NCBI GenBank assembly: GCA_019915015.1
Contig: JAHBBC010000005.1
Coordinates: forward strand, 310,001 to 374,000
Direction: 5' to 3'
Origin: Auriscalpium vulgare
Lineage: Eukaryota > Basidiomycota > Agaricomycetes > Russulales > Auriscalpiaceae
Length of the DNA stretch: 64,000 bases
Each line of letters opens with the position of its first letter. Positions within the stretch are counted from its first letter, which is position 1. This document shows, in pieces, positions 1 through 11,278 of the stretch. The notes below the pieces were generated by a model. That model did not search any database. It saw nothing but the letters and a program-made list of their open reading frames with translations, and had not been told where the DNA came from. The position numbers and the translations under genes were made by a program.

Positions 1-45
1 AGGCTTCTTTCCAGGTGCTTGCCCTGTCTTGTTTGCATTTGCCAT
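1..45 (-). CDS. Start of an unidentified gene running off the left edge (partial)
   Basis: An ATG at position 45 on the minus strand opens a frame of 15 codons to the window edge, reading MANANKTGQAPGKKP. The lysine, alanine and proline bias resembles the disordered N-termini common in lineage-specific basidiomycete proteins. No domain is visible and the rest lies outside the window, so this is only a possible gene start. Confidence 0.25.
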   Translation of the reverse strand, partial: MANANKTGQAPGKKP

Positions 46-189
46 GGTAAGGATCCGGAGTCAGTCTGCAGAAAGCGAGGGTGACGGAGGCAGCACGACG
101 GCGGGGAATGCAGCCGGCAGGCCCGGGAGCGGGCAACAAAATAGATGTAAATAGACCGTAAATACACCAGATGTATGGAAGGCTGAGAA

Positions 190-350
190 TCGGGGGCAGC
201 AGAATCCGATTCTCGAGGTAAAACCGCCTCGGGAGGAGCTTCTGCCTCGAGAATCGGATTCTCAGTTCTCACGGTGCCGGGACGATTCTGGGTCCCAGAA
301 TCACGACACAATCTGCCATCATAATCGGCCTTTTAATCCGCCAGAATCGC
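190..350. repeat. Cluster of AGAATC/GATTCT motifs with a perfect hairpin
   Basis: Positions 206-222 and 245-261 form a perfect 17-bp inverted repeat (GAATCCGATTCTCGAGG and its complement) around a loop of about 22 bases. AGAATC, GATTCT and close variants recur about nine times between 190 and 350. This may be the end of a small MITE. No partner end was found. Confidence 0.45.
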
Positions 351-1029
351 CAACTCTGAACACCACTAATCTTGCAAGAATTCAGAGAGACTATATCGGG
401 TGGTTGGAGCTCATGTGTGCGACTCTCCAACCTCCAGAATTGCATGACTGTTAACTTGTCAAAAGTGCGAAAATTGGTGAAGAATTGCATCGGAGCGCGG
501 AGTGAGGCTTATCATTGGTCACATGCTGGAGACCGCCGTGTGGCGGAAACACTCAAAGACAAGAATCAGGCGACGCAGATAGGAACCAAGTTGGGATTGC
601 TAGGAAGCAGAGGAGGTGTGGGTACATGAGAGGCAGTTGTAGATGAGGACAGAGAGAGCAGAGCGAACACAACGCGACTGTGACGTGGCAGCGGCGCGGC
701 GATTGCCGGGGCGCGCTGGTGCGTAAGTACGGGGACGAGAATATATACTATATACGAGTCCGATGAGAGAGAAAAGAGAAAGGAAAAATGTATGTAGTAA
801 GCTGTAGGCTTACACATGCCTGCGCTTGGTAGACCTGGGTCTACACACAGGTGGTAAATACGCACCAGCTAATACATCACAAGTCCTTCAGACTCCAGCA
901 CCATGACCATTGTGTGTGCATTGGTTGTAGCTTTCCGACAATATATAATATGTGTGCATTGTATCAGGGAAAAGGCAAGAATCTGATAGACGAGGAGGTA
1001 GAAGGTTGATACAAGCTATACACAACTAT
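351..1029. other. No gene recognised
   Basis: The only reading frames here are short and show no domain or codon pattern. A purine-rich track lies near 770-795. I see no splice-flanked coding segment, tRNA or terminal repeat. Confidence 0.4.
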
Positions 1030-1610
1030 TATAGATATGCAGCCTTGTAGTCTAGTGGTTAACGCTCTTAGCCTATATTATGTACTTGCTGGGAGTGGGC
1101 CGACGCATAGCGCGGCAGTACGATTCCAGGTGCAATACGGGGTTCAATAATCTTCTCAAATTGGAAGAATATGTAACAGAGACTACTTTATTTGACATCT
1201 TTGCCCTGCGGTTTGAGCTCAAGAGCAATGACATCATTTCGGGTTTTAAATGCAATTTAATAGCCGGAATGACGTCATCATCTCTTGCTAGCAATCGTGC
1301 TGTTCTATACGCTCTGCTGTTCTATACGCTCAATCCTAGTAATATTACTGTGTGTGTGGAATGCTTTATAGGCAACAATATGTGTACAGTGAGTGTATCA
1401 TCCCGAGTAGACGTGAGGCTGGTGAGGGAGCTGAAAGCGCGAGTGGACAAAGCGTGGGAGTGAATTTCCAAAAAAGGCGACACAGACTGTCGTTGCATGG
1501 GTCGAAAAAAAGCTGGATGTAGATGACATAAGCAACGATTCATAGGAATCGTAAAGTTATGAACCATGTGCTGTGGGTTCAATTCCCACTGTGTGTGGAT
1601 TTTTAGCAAT
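1030..1610 (+). repeat. tRNA-derived SINE head, split by a mobile element
   Basis: Positions 1048-1066 carry an A box (TAGTCTAGTGG) and positions 1574-1590 a T arm with a B box (GGTTCAATTCC), whose stem GTGGG/CCCAC pairs perfectly. In the present sequence they are over 500 bp apart. Removing the element at 1085-1554 brings them to tRNA-like spacing of about 50 bp. The expected acceptor stem does not pair, so this is a tRNA-derived SINE or tRNA pseudogene rather than a functional tRNA. Confidence 0.6.
1085..1554 (+). mobile_element. Helentron-like non-autonomous element, small subfamily (H1)
   Basis: This 470-bp element starts CTTGCTGGGAGTGGG and ends with the hairpin ACGATTC-ATAG-GAATCGT followed by AA. 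The end motif TACGATTCC recurs about 35 bp inside the first end, so the inverted repeats are asymmetric. A GCCG..CGGC hairpin lies in the first 35 bp. It has no coding capacity. It sits inside the SINE head between two A residues with no target duplication. A sibling (H2) is at 16119-16691. Confidence 0.7.
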
Positions 1611-1890
1611 GAAACAGTTGGGCCCGGGTATTGTAGTAGCCGGAGTAGAGAAAAATGACATAGTAAACCGGATCAATAGGCGGTTTGCCCTCGAAAACTA
1701 CGTCATCTTTCTCTGCACCATGCGTGGGAACTTTTTACCAAAAACGGAAACTGTGGGGCCTCCTATTCTCATCACAGAACAATTCAAATCATATGCATAT
1801 CTGTGCTATTTAGCTTGCAAAACACAAAATACTCACAGACACGAGTGTCTTTTGAGATGCAAAGGTGTGAAAAAGCATTGGGCAGAAGCT
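1611..1890 (+). other. Non-coding stretch, possibly SINE body or element interior
   Basis: This AT-rich stretch lies between the SINE B box and the element end at 2028. The one open frame (1573-1896) has no recognisable domain. It may be SINE tail or the interior of the H9 element. Confidence 0.3.
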
Positions 1891-1894
1891 ACTT

Positions 1895-2028
1895 AGGTAA
1901 GAATTACTCAATTAGGCAGGTGGGATGACGCGACTTGACCGTGGGATATAATTTCCTTTGGTAACGATCCAAACACACATTTTTTGGCCTGACTGGTTAG
2001 AGAAAAGAACGATTAAGAGTAATCGTAA
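1895..2028 (+). mobile_element. Hairpin end of a third Helentron-like subfamily (H9, truncated)
   Basis: The end is the hairpin ACGATTA-AGAG-TAATCGT followed by AA at 2028. About 100 bp upstream is the block GACGCGACTTGACCGTGGGA, shared with the long elements at 5006-6395 and 48257-49635. The matching CTTG end was not found to the left, so the element is truncated. It lies in the first intron of the adjacent minus-strand gene copy. Confidence 0.6.
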
Positions 2029-2076
2029 CCCGACACGAGGATGAGCGGCGGTCGCAAGAACAATACGAGGACTTAC

Positions 2077-2223
2077 GTAGAGGGCGGCTACCTTGCGACC
2101 CCACTCTTCACGAGCCGCGACCAGGGTCTCTACGGGGGCGGTCTCCAAGTCAATGGCAGGGGGCGCGAGGAGCAAGCCGACAAGGGCGAGTGCGCGCGAT
2201 TCAATGGCAAAGGTGGACGACAT
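2077..2223 (-). pseudogene. Unknown gene E, second copy: first exon only
   Basis: A 49-codon exon starts with ATG at 2223 and ends at a GTAAGT donor (2071-2076). It matches the first exon of the copy at 2644-3844 in length (exactly 147 bp), intron phase and pattern, including AAREEW against ESRERW just before a VAALY/VLAVI end. The intron is cut by the element ending at 2028, and no later exon was found to the left. I read it as a truncated paralogue of unknown function. Confidence 0.55.
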
Positions 2224-2643
2224 GACAGATGATGGGTCGCAGACACCGACCACCTGCGTTTTGTACGCCATCGGGCACTTGTCGCGACCCGATGCACTGC
2301 GGTTTGGCCGGGGAATGCGCGTCTGGGGACAGGCGCAGATTTCAGTTGGGGGGAGGATGGCCAGTCACGAGCGATGAGGAGAAAGATAGGGATTTCCTCG
2401 GCGACGGGTGACCAGCCCGCGCAGGGCACACGAGGAACAAGTGGCTAGAAGGGAGCGGGACAAGACAAAGTCGGAACCAACCACGCGCGACAGAATCCGC
2501 GACCCATCAGAACACTGTCGGAGACCTCGCAACGCTACGAGTCACCTACGCAGCGGAGCGCGACGATCATTGCTATGAGACATTGGGGCCACAGTCCTGT
2601 GCGATTCATGGTGGCCGAAGAGACCATTTACAGAAGGGGTACA

Positions 2644-3844
2644 CTACTCGCAACTGCTCGCGATGTCGCTATCACTATCGCTGCGATAATCCACTATCGC
2701 CCCGACATCACCGACCACCACACGCTCCATCACAGCGGCATTACCTCCGACACCCCCGATGTCCACGGGATCGCCCTGCATCTGCTCGTCGGAGTCGAAA
2801 CCGCCGGCATTGTCGTCAACCGAGCCGACACCATCACCGTCGGGCAAGGCGGGGAGACCCAACAATACACGATGGCGCACGAAGGTCACCAAGAGGTTGT
2901 TCGTGTAAAGGTCGGGCTCGGTCGGGGCGGCTGGGAAATGGCGCAGAACGTATGCCGCAGTCATTGCGTACTCCAGGAAGAGTCGGGTTGCGTGCTCGAG
3001 GGAGAGGCATGGGTCGCGAACGATGGCTAACAGGTAGGGAGCGTCGGCCCAGAGGGCTTGCAAATTGGCGACGTTCTCCGTAGCCCCAGCAAGCTCCTCG
3101 ATGGTCTCGCGGTACACGGCCTCGAAACGAGCTAAAAGGCGCGCGCCCAGTCCGCCGAGGTTGCGACCGTACTGCGTGGGGGGCGAAATGGGCCAAGCGG
3201 TTGACTCGCGGGCGACGTAGTCGGGAAGGAAAGCGGTCCCACCACGCGAGTGGCGAATGGAGAGCGCGGAACATTCCAAGGCCTCTCGGAGGACGTACGC
3301 GACCCACGTCTGGTTGCCCAGGGGACGGTCATCGGGGATGGCGGCATGGAAAATGGCAAGCTCGCGCAAGTACGACGCAACCGAGCACCCGTGTTTGCGA
3401 AACACGATCCAAAAGTTCTCCTCGACCAGCGTCGCGGTCAGCCGCGATCAACAACGGAGGTCCAGGGGTGCAGCTCGGTCGTAGGGAGCGGGGCGGGACG
3501 AAGAAAGCGCCCCGCCCACGAGCGGAAGCGATCCTCGACCTCGGGTACGAGGAGGATGGCGTTCTCAAGTATCGGCATGAGGATGCGCTCGGCGAAGGGG
3601 ATGATCAGCCTGGGGTCGGAATCGGTGATGGATTCCTACAGCCGATGGGAGCGGACGTTTAGCGCGACAACGGGGCGGGAAAAGAGGGGAATCGTACGAT
3701 GACCGCCAACACCTCCTGTGCCCAACGCTCGCGCGACTCGATCACTTCGGCTGCTGCTGCGAGTGGGAAGTCCGCGCTGGGGGCCTGACCCAGGTGGTAC
3801 AGCAAGAGAGTGCCGCGACGATACGTGTGGGGCGACCAGGTCAT
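2644..3844 (-). pseudogene. Unknown lineage-specific gene E (one frameshift)
   Basis: Exon 1 (3844-3698) encodes 49 residues starting MTWSPHTYRR. A 62-bp intron follows (GTACGA..CTGTAG, 3697-3636, with a GCTAAAC branch site). Exon 2 reads through RLIIPFAERIL and PLPTTELHPWTSV, then needs one extra base near 3440 to continue as LVEENFWIVFRKHG to a stop at 2644-2646, about 380 residues in all. The C-terminus is acidic and Ser/Asp-rich. No catalytic motif or membrane segment is visible. Conserved-looking helical segments and a paralogue at 2077-2223 indicate a real gene family. The single-base loss could be a sequencing error or true inactivation. Confidence 0.55.
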
Positions 3845-4837
3845 GGTGGTGTGTGGGGGTTTTGTAGGGAGTTTGGTGGGATCGGGCGGGCGGTTCGACG
3901 CTACCTGACGACTCATCGAGACGACGCGAGGGAGCTTTTATCAGGAGGAGCTGTCCGGGGATTTGCCGACTGAGGACAGTCCGTAGCTCAGTTGGGGGGA
4001 GGATGATGGGACCCGCCGCGCTACAGGCACCGAAACGGGCCAATCGCACCGCTACAGACGGACACACACCCCCGAGACCCCCGTAGGGCGTCGAGGCACC
4101 AACACAACCACCATGCGCTGCTCCCGAGGCCAGGCGACACAGCTGCAAGAACGAGGCCGTGTAGGGGAGGCGTACCGTGGAGAGGCGAGACTTAGCAGGG
4201 CGCGGGTGCACGGACCGTGGGAGAGCTGACGAAGCAGCGGTATATAGATGTGATTCGAGCTCTTGTATAGACACTTTTGGACCTCAGGGCCTACACCCGA
4301 GACTACACCTTTCATTTCCACAACGTAGCGATCTCTGCTAGACGCGACCGAAACCGACTTGACCGGCAAGATGACTTAGGCAGCGGGACGGGACCGGCCA
4401 TCGGGTCGCACTCTCGCCGCGACACTACGGGCCATGCTGCCCAGACCCAACCGCAGACTGGAGTGATACAGTGTGGTAGGGCATTTGCGACTGACGTTTA
4501 TGTTATAGGATAGTGGCCACGGACGGTACGGATGAAGACGGTCGGGTCGGACGGTCGGTGCTACACGGCGACGCACACTGGACTCACGACGGCGGCCGCG
4601 AACGGACGAAGACCTCTACCGACAAGAGAGGGCGCGTTGTACGACGGTCGGGTAGTACGGGGCGGATAGGTAAAGAGGAGAGGCCAGGAACCGTGGGGTC
4701 CTGGGTGGTTTGTTCGGGTCACGGTCGCGATCTTGGTTCCTTCCTTCGATCCACCACCTCTTGGGCCAGCGGTTGGCTGCTCGCTCCCTCCATTTCTATC
4801 GACGTTCCCCAGGCCTTCCGCAGGGTACATCTCATCA
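3845..4837. other. Upstream region of gene E, no gene recognised
   Basis: A possible TATA box (CTATATACC on the minus strand) lies near 4240-4250, about 400 bp upstream of the gene E start. The rest is GC-rich with frames open on several strands and no domain. The gypsy sequence stops being recognisable at about 4838. Confidence 0.3.
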
Positions 4838-7800
4838 GTGCGTACAGAAAGCAGTTTTCTCCACATCCTCAGGAGCCATTTCTAGTTGGGTGAAGCCTGC
4901 AAGAGCATCGAGGGAGGATAGGACTTGCGACCCAGAGAGTTAAGCGAGGATTTCTGATTGTCTCGGGATAGGAAATTCATCCGGAACAGTAACCGCGTTA
5001 CTCTTTTACGATTACTATAATCGTTTATTTAATCCACAGGTCAGGTTTTTTGTCGCACATTTTTATGAGTCGCTCTAGGAAGTTGGCTCCCACGGTCAAG
5101 TCGCGTCGTGACACCTGCCTAATATGGTATATCTCAGTCAGCTTTGATTCCTAGGTCTCTTGCATGTATGAACCATCAAAAGTGTCGCGTTTACGCCAGT
5201 ATTTTGCAATTTCTAGGCCAATGAGTACAGATATGAGCACGATTTTGAGTGATCTAAGTTGACAAAGCAAGTGTTCATACTTACTATTTTTGGTATTACT
5301 TTCCCATGGTACTCGAAATGTACCCTATCTGGGACCTGGGGACTAGGATATGAAGGGACCTCATAGAATAGCCTATGACAATGTAGAAAATCCTTTGAAG
5401 CAGCTTCAAAAGGTATATATATATGTGTTGCCATTTATGTTACTATATATGGGCATAGGAATGGCCACCCGGGTGTTTACGGCCATCCAGGTGTCACACT
5501 TGTGAAAGTGCGACACCTGGATGGCCGTAAACACCCAAGGTAGGACCAAAGATGGTATATTATTCCCACGGGTTCAGAGCAGACCATATCTTGGCCAATT
5601 TTTATTCAATCAGGACAATCTTGGTATCACTGGACTCCTAAAAATCAGCTCTATTTTATCATGTATTACATGAGTCTACATGAGGGTTGTATAGCCTTCA
5701 TTTCAGATGTTTATCACTTCATATACAGCATATATAGAGTTAATATGTCAATTGCCATTGTAAAATGATCATAATTCCTCAGTATAATAAGTCAATGTAC
5801 CAACTCTATTTGTGTGATTTTTACCATTTTTAGGTAGGTCAAAGGTACACTTAGGCAACAGTATGTAATAAATTCAAGCAATATTCTGTTAGAACTGCAT
5901 ACATTTTATCTTCTCTTTGTCTTTTGATTGAATATTTTGCCATATATCTTTCACTGCGTCTCCCAGACTTTATGAGAGTAGATGAAGCTCCCATGCAGCA
6001 TAGATTACCTCTCTGGACCTTACAAAGTCTTTGAGCTGTCAGAATTATAGATGGACGGGTGTTAGTCTCTTGCTGAGCATGCTCAGTCAAAACTATATAG
6101 GTGGGATCTGTTATAACCAGGTGGAGTACATGAAGTACCCCACAAAATATATACCAGCATATGTCACGCATTACAATTCTAGTTCCACATACAGCCATAC
6201 TAGAGCCTGTGCTCTATTTATAGAAACCTAACAGCATGTGTCATAGCTATGATTGAACTGAGCCTAATACAGTAAGTAGAGAATATAATGGCTTAGCATC
6301 TGTTGTTATCACATAAAATATGTAAGAAAACTAGATATAATAAGAATGATTATAGTAATTGTACTGCCATGCTTGCAATGGCCACTGACCCCAAGTTGGT
6401 AGTCCACACAGAATCAAGGTTTGTTGTTTCGATAAACAATAACAACCGGTGCGCTCCATGGGCTAATAGAGGGTTCAATAACACCTTGCTCGAACCACAC
6501 GTTCAGTTGGTCCTCTATTACTACGCTTTTGGCGGGAGAACTTCCATACATAGGCACCGCTATAGGTACCTGGCCATCTACAGTACGGATATGTACTCTC
6601 GATTGGTGCTTTCCCAATCTTCCATCGAACCCGAAAGCTCGCTGACGTCGCCGTAACATTTCCCAAGCTCGTTCCTTGAGCTCCTCTGGTAATTGTCCTA
6701 CGTCCAACAGTTCCTGCATGTCTTGCAACGGCCAGACGGTTGGATCGGGGACTTCAGCGGTCTTAGGCCCCCAAATCTCCTCCTCCGGAGGTTCCGGCTC
6801 AACGGCTTCCGTTGGCCCTTCAGGCTCTACTTTAGCTTCCGTTGAGTGAACTTCGGCTTGCAGACTCATGTTGACTTTGACTAGCCGTTTGACGATATTC
6901 GCGTGTCCCGCTAAAGCTTCTAGCTTCTCGGTGCTCTCAGGAACATCCAGGAACTTCGCTGGATCAACTAGTCGCCCAATCACTTCCCCTTTCCGAAGGA
7001 TCTTTGGGTGCGATGAAGTATTAGCCACCGGAATGAAAGGGGCAGATTGATTCAAAAGAACGTTGGGAACCACGAAAGCAGGAGTCTCGGAGGATGCGAC
7101 CATAGTCTTCTCTACCATCCACGTCCGTTCATCCGTGAAGCTAGCAGTTACTTGAACTCGCTTAACCGAGTGCGGAGGAATCTTGACCTCCTCCAGAACT
7201 CGTACGTTCCGGGGTCCCTCAGCATCCTTTCTCAACGCTCTCCTTTTTGCTTTGTTCCGGCGATGCGTCTTCGCAAGAATGAAGCGCGCTAGAGGAGCTC
7301 CCAACACTCTCTTAGCTACTTGAGCTTCCTTGCTGCCTGAGTACTGAACTCCTTCAGCTACGACTTCGTATTTCTTTCCTTCAAAATAGACTCTAGTCCC
7401 GGCATCCAAGCTTCGCTCAACGGCTAGCTCATACGCTTGATGGAAGTCCTCTCCTAAGAGGATGGGCACTGACATGTTGGACACCACGTAGGCTTCAACT
7501 TCCAGTTGAAGTTCTCTTCCATCGACAGTATGAACGTAAATAGGAAGCATGACGTACCCATGCAAAGAAGCTTCCTTAGCCGTCAATTGCACGAGTTTCA
7601 ACTTCAACCCTTGCCTTAGAGCAGGCAGATTAACCAGCCGGTTATACGTAGATTTGGAAAGAAGCGAAATGTCCGCGCAGGAGTCTAACCGTAGATCGTA
7701 TAGTGGTCCAGTGGGAACCATAATCTGGCCTCTCATGGATACTACCGATACTCCTACAGCTGACATTCCTGGAATAGAGGTGCGTTTTCTCTTCAGTTTA

Positions 7801-10800
7801 ATGATCTCCAGCTCCGGAGTCTCAGCCTGCAACACCTCAATTCGTTCTAGCAGACTCCCGTCTCTAGGACCCGACCTTCCGTTCTGTCTTAGCTGAGCGT
7901 AGTACTCGTCCTCAATTTCTTCCACTGAAGGAGAGGGCACCCGCACTATATTCTCGAGGCTTCCTCGAGTACGTGCAGTAAGCACTTCCCTCTCCATTGG
8001 TACTTCCTTATTGTTCTCGTTAAGCTTGTCACTAGAGTCGTCTCCTCTAGTTTCATGGTCGGCTTCCGACCATCCGCTCTCACGAGAAACGATATAAGCT
8101 GAAGAAATTGCTTCCATTAAGTAGGCCTCATACAACGTATCATACATGAGTTCCTCCTCCGGGGGTCTATCCGTTTCCAAACCTGCACTCAGCAGATTGA
8201 CCTCTCTCTTTTTCGCATACGTCGGCCAGTGAGGACACTCTTTATCCCAATGGTGCTTACTCCCACACAGCTTGCATGGCAAAGGGGGAGGCTTAATGAG
8301 AGACTTTGTCCCATCAGCCTTGGGAAACGGATAACCTCCCTTAGGAGGAGCTCTCTGTCGTTTGACTAAAGTGGCGAAGACCTGCGCGATTACCGCAGGG
8401 TCAACTTCGTCCGGAGCATTAAGATTTTCCTCATTATCTTCATTTATTATTGGAAAATTGACTTCTTCGGCTTCCTCTCCATTGCCAGACGCTAGATGTA
8501 CGGAAGCTTGTCCTCTATTGGGACGACTGCGAAACGTTCTGGGACGGAATGGTCTAGCATTTTCCTCGCGAATAGCTTGTCGAATCAACTGCGGTATCTC
8601 ATCTTTAGACACCAGATCACTAGTATTGCGGGACACCGCGATCAAAGCGAGGACATTGTCTTGAGCTCGCTGCGTAAGATCGTCTGTACTCTGCGGTAAA
8701 GGAATGTTGAGTGTGGTCATCCAGCTAGAGGGTACATTGCGTATAACGATTTGAGCTTCTTCGGGACCTCCCAAGTCTGTGTTCAAGAGAGCTCGCGCGT
8801 ACATGATACGACGTTGAAGGTAATCTTCTGGCATTTCTTGCTCATGACCCTTCTGCCGGAAGAACATTTCCGTAAACTCCATGTTACGCTCCAGCTGCCA
8901 CTGCCGACCCAAGAATACAGACTTGAGGCCATTGAGCCAGTTCAAGTGGTTGGTCATCATATAGACCTTCATGTGTCTGAACGCTTGAATCCACCATCTC
9001 TTTACCCGCGAATTATCGGTCAATTGCGTCCATAACCAACGTCCCATAGCTGCGGGCAAGGAGTCGTTCATCATGGCAAGTTCTTGGACGTCTGCGAAGT
9101 AAGCTATAGCCGTGAGCTTATTTCCGTCCCAGCTCGGCAAATGATCCGGTCGTAATTCTTCCTTCAACCGTGGACCAATATTTGGGTTGCCTTGCGGAAA
9201 TCCGTACTATTGCCAGGGAAAACCCCAACCAGGAGGCGGTCCTCCACCTCCACCTGGCGGTCCTCCACCTCCCGGTGGTCCATAAGGTCCTCCCGGAGGC
9301 ATTCCTCCGGGCATTCCTGGGTATCCCCCAGGCGGACCTCCACCTCCCGGTGGTCCGTAATCTCCTCCTCCTCCTCCTCCAGGTCTCCCAGGAAATCCTC
9401 CGGGTGGCCCTCCGCCCGGAAATCCTGGTGGTCCGCCTGGAGGTCCACTTCCTGATCCTCCTCCTCCAAAAGGAGGCCAACTCGGAGGTCCTCCCCCGGG
9501 TGCACCTCCGTTTGGTTGTCCCGCTGGAGGATTATAACCCGGGTGGCTTCTCAAAGGTTCTTCCGGGAGAGGATCGGGTTTTGAAGGAGAGTTATTTACG
9601 TCTAAATCCCGCCGAGAGGTAAAGGGAAAACTACTGCTCCATGGTGGAGTGTGATTCTGTCCGTCTGAGTGTACGGGCGAATTACGTGGCCATTCTCCTT
9701 TGATAAGAGGGAGAGAAGTTGAAGGACCGTGACGGGAGCGCTCTCTGTTGTCTTTGGCAAGTTGTTTATCCCAAGGCACTCGCTCCTCGGAGTTGATCGT
9801 ACGTTCGGCTCGCGTGATATTATCGGCAGGGTCATTTCTCGTCATCCCTCGTATGTGCGGCGGAGTCTGACGATCCAGAAGTCCTGTGGGTTGCGTTTCT
9901 ACTCCCATGGCCGCTAAAGAGAATGCAGGTTGCGCGGAATGCTTAGAGTATAAGTTCCTTTTATATGGCATAGCAGAAATGTTCCCGCTGTCTGCATATC
10001 CTTCAGGAGTAAGATAAGTAGCTACTTCTCTAGAGGAAGTCCCAGCTTCCAGGGCTGAGTGGGCATGCGTTTCCTCTGCGACGTTCCTCACCCCAGAAGG
10101 GAGAGGACCCGATCCTGGAATATCTCCAGGAAGTCCTAGCCCTTGTGTGACATCGCCTTGAACGATTGTTGGCTGAATAACTGTGCGTATCAGTGTATAC
10201 GGTAGAACTTGCGACACATACGAAGACGATGGTTTATTGACTTGTTCAAAGAAATCTCCGGCTTTACGAAATGGCGGATGTTCTGCTCCTTGGAGGTATA
10301 ATGGCGCAGGTAGAGAAGGGCGGGGTCTTCCCGCAGCTCCTACAGCGAAACTTTCATATCTAGTAGGTTCTTCCTCAATCGTAATCTCCGGCATTCTTTC
10401 CTTCCCTTTATCTCCCTGATCTGAGGCTTCCTCAGACACCACGCCTCGTACACGAGGTGGGGTTGTAAGGGTGATTTGGCGAGGAGAAGGAGCCAGAGTT
10501 CTAGGAGGCGCATCGGATTCCGCCGCTATAACTTCGTCGAGAAAATTGTCCGGAAGGGGCCATAATTCATGAGGTAGGGCCTGCGCGTTTGATTGTAGCA
10601 GATCCAGAATAAACTGGTCTATATGTCCGCGTAGGGCCGGCCGCTGCAGATACTCCTTAAGAGTATTGAAAGTATTGCTTCCGTCAATTTGTCTCGTTTC
10701 TGACCGGGCGGTCGTCGCTGGGGAAGCGATCCTGACTGAACCCACGATTTCTTCTCGCGCCTTCTCTATGTGTCGAACCGCTAGAGAAAGTCGTTGAGCG

Positions 10801-11278
10801 AGAATTTCCCAAGCTAAGTCAAGTTCGTTCAAGGTACGTGTCCCTCTTAGAGCGACTATGAGATGATTGTCGTAACCAATCACGTAGCTAGGTCTGGGGG
10901 GATCCAGTAACGCGTAAAGTTGTGCGAGTAAATCTTGAAGATCTGATATTACTCCAATAGCCGGCCACAGTGCGTTAGACTTCAACGAATATTGCTCGGA
11001 CCCTACAGGTAATAAGGGCCCATCTCTCAGGATGTATCTATTCAATAGTGGGGCTCCGATCAGGGCTTCAACGCGTGATTCTAGTGACGGTTCATAGTCA
11101 TCGGGAGGCGTTCGAAATTAGCGTAGATACCCTCTGCGATCTCAGCTCAAGAAACGCTGTCTAAGTCAGCATCTTCAGCGTGCGGCGCGGGCGGGGGGCG
11201 AGACTGAGGTTTCACTTGTCCTGTACGTCTGGGAGTGAAAGAGTAATCCAAAGTTGCAGCTCTTGACGGAGTCTGCAT
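4838..11278 (-). pseudogene. Decayed Ty3/gypsy retrotransposon gag-protease-RT, split by an inserted element
   Basis: One polyprotein frame starts with ATG at 11278. In order it shows a helical N-terminal gag part, a Pro/Gly-rich segment (about 9210-9560), a capsid-like region, a CCHC knuckle (CKLCGSKHHWDKECPHW, about 8220-8280), an aspartic protease with DSCAD in place of the usual DTGA/DSGA (about 7680), and the start of reverse transcriptase. The RT (SPWSAPVVIVYRN) stops at the element inserted at 5006-6395 and resumes at 5005 with VTVPDEFPIP. It fades after 4838, before the YxDD box. Breaks include TGA near 11156, a frameshift near 11100, TAG at 9207-9209, TGA near 6412 and TAA in the RT. 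No integrase, RNase H or LTR pair was found. Confidence 0.8.
5006..6395 (-). mobile_element. Helentron-like non-autonomous element, long subfamily (H3)
   Basis: The element is 1390 bp. On the minus strand it begins CTTGGGGTCAGTGGCC at 6395 and ends with the hairpin ACGATTATAGTAATCGT plus AA at 5006. It carries an internal GGTGTTTACGGCCATCCAGG inverted repeat (about 5473-5536). It has no coding frame of note. It sits inside the gypsy RT. Deleting exactly 5006-6395 gives TACCAAAAGAGTAAC across the junction, restoring the RT frame with no target duplication. Near-identical copies are at 48257-49635 and 51517-52905. Confidence 0.8.

Noticed and set aside
2575..3702. Plus-strand frames across gene E
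   Set aside because: They oppose the minus-strand gene E, which has a homologous first exon, a good intron and a consistent frame. The plus-strand frames show no domain.
9170..9622. Plus-strand frames and alternative minus-strand frames at the gag repeat region
   Set aside because: They arise from the Pro/Gly-rich repetitive codons of gag read in other frames.
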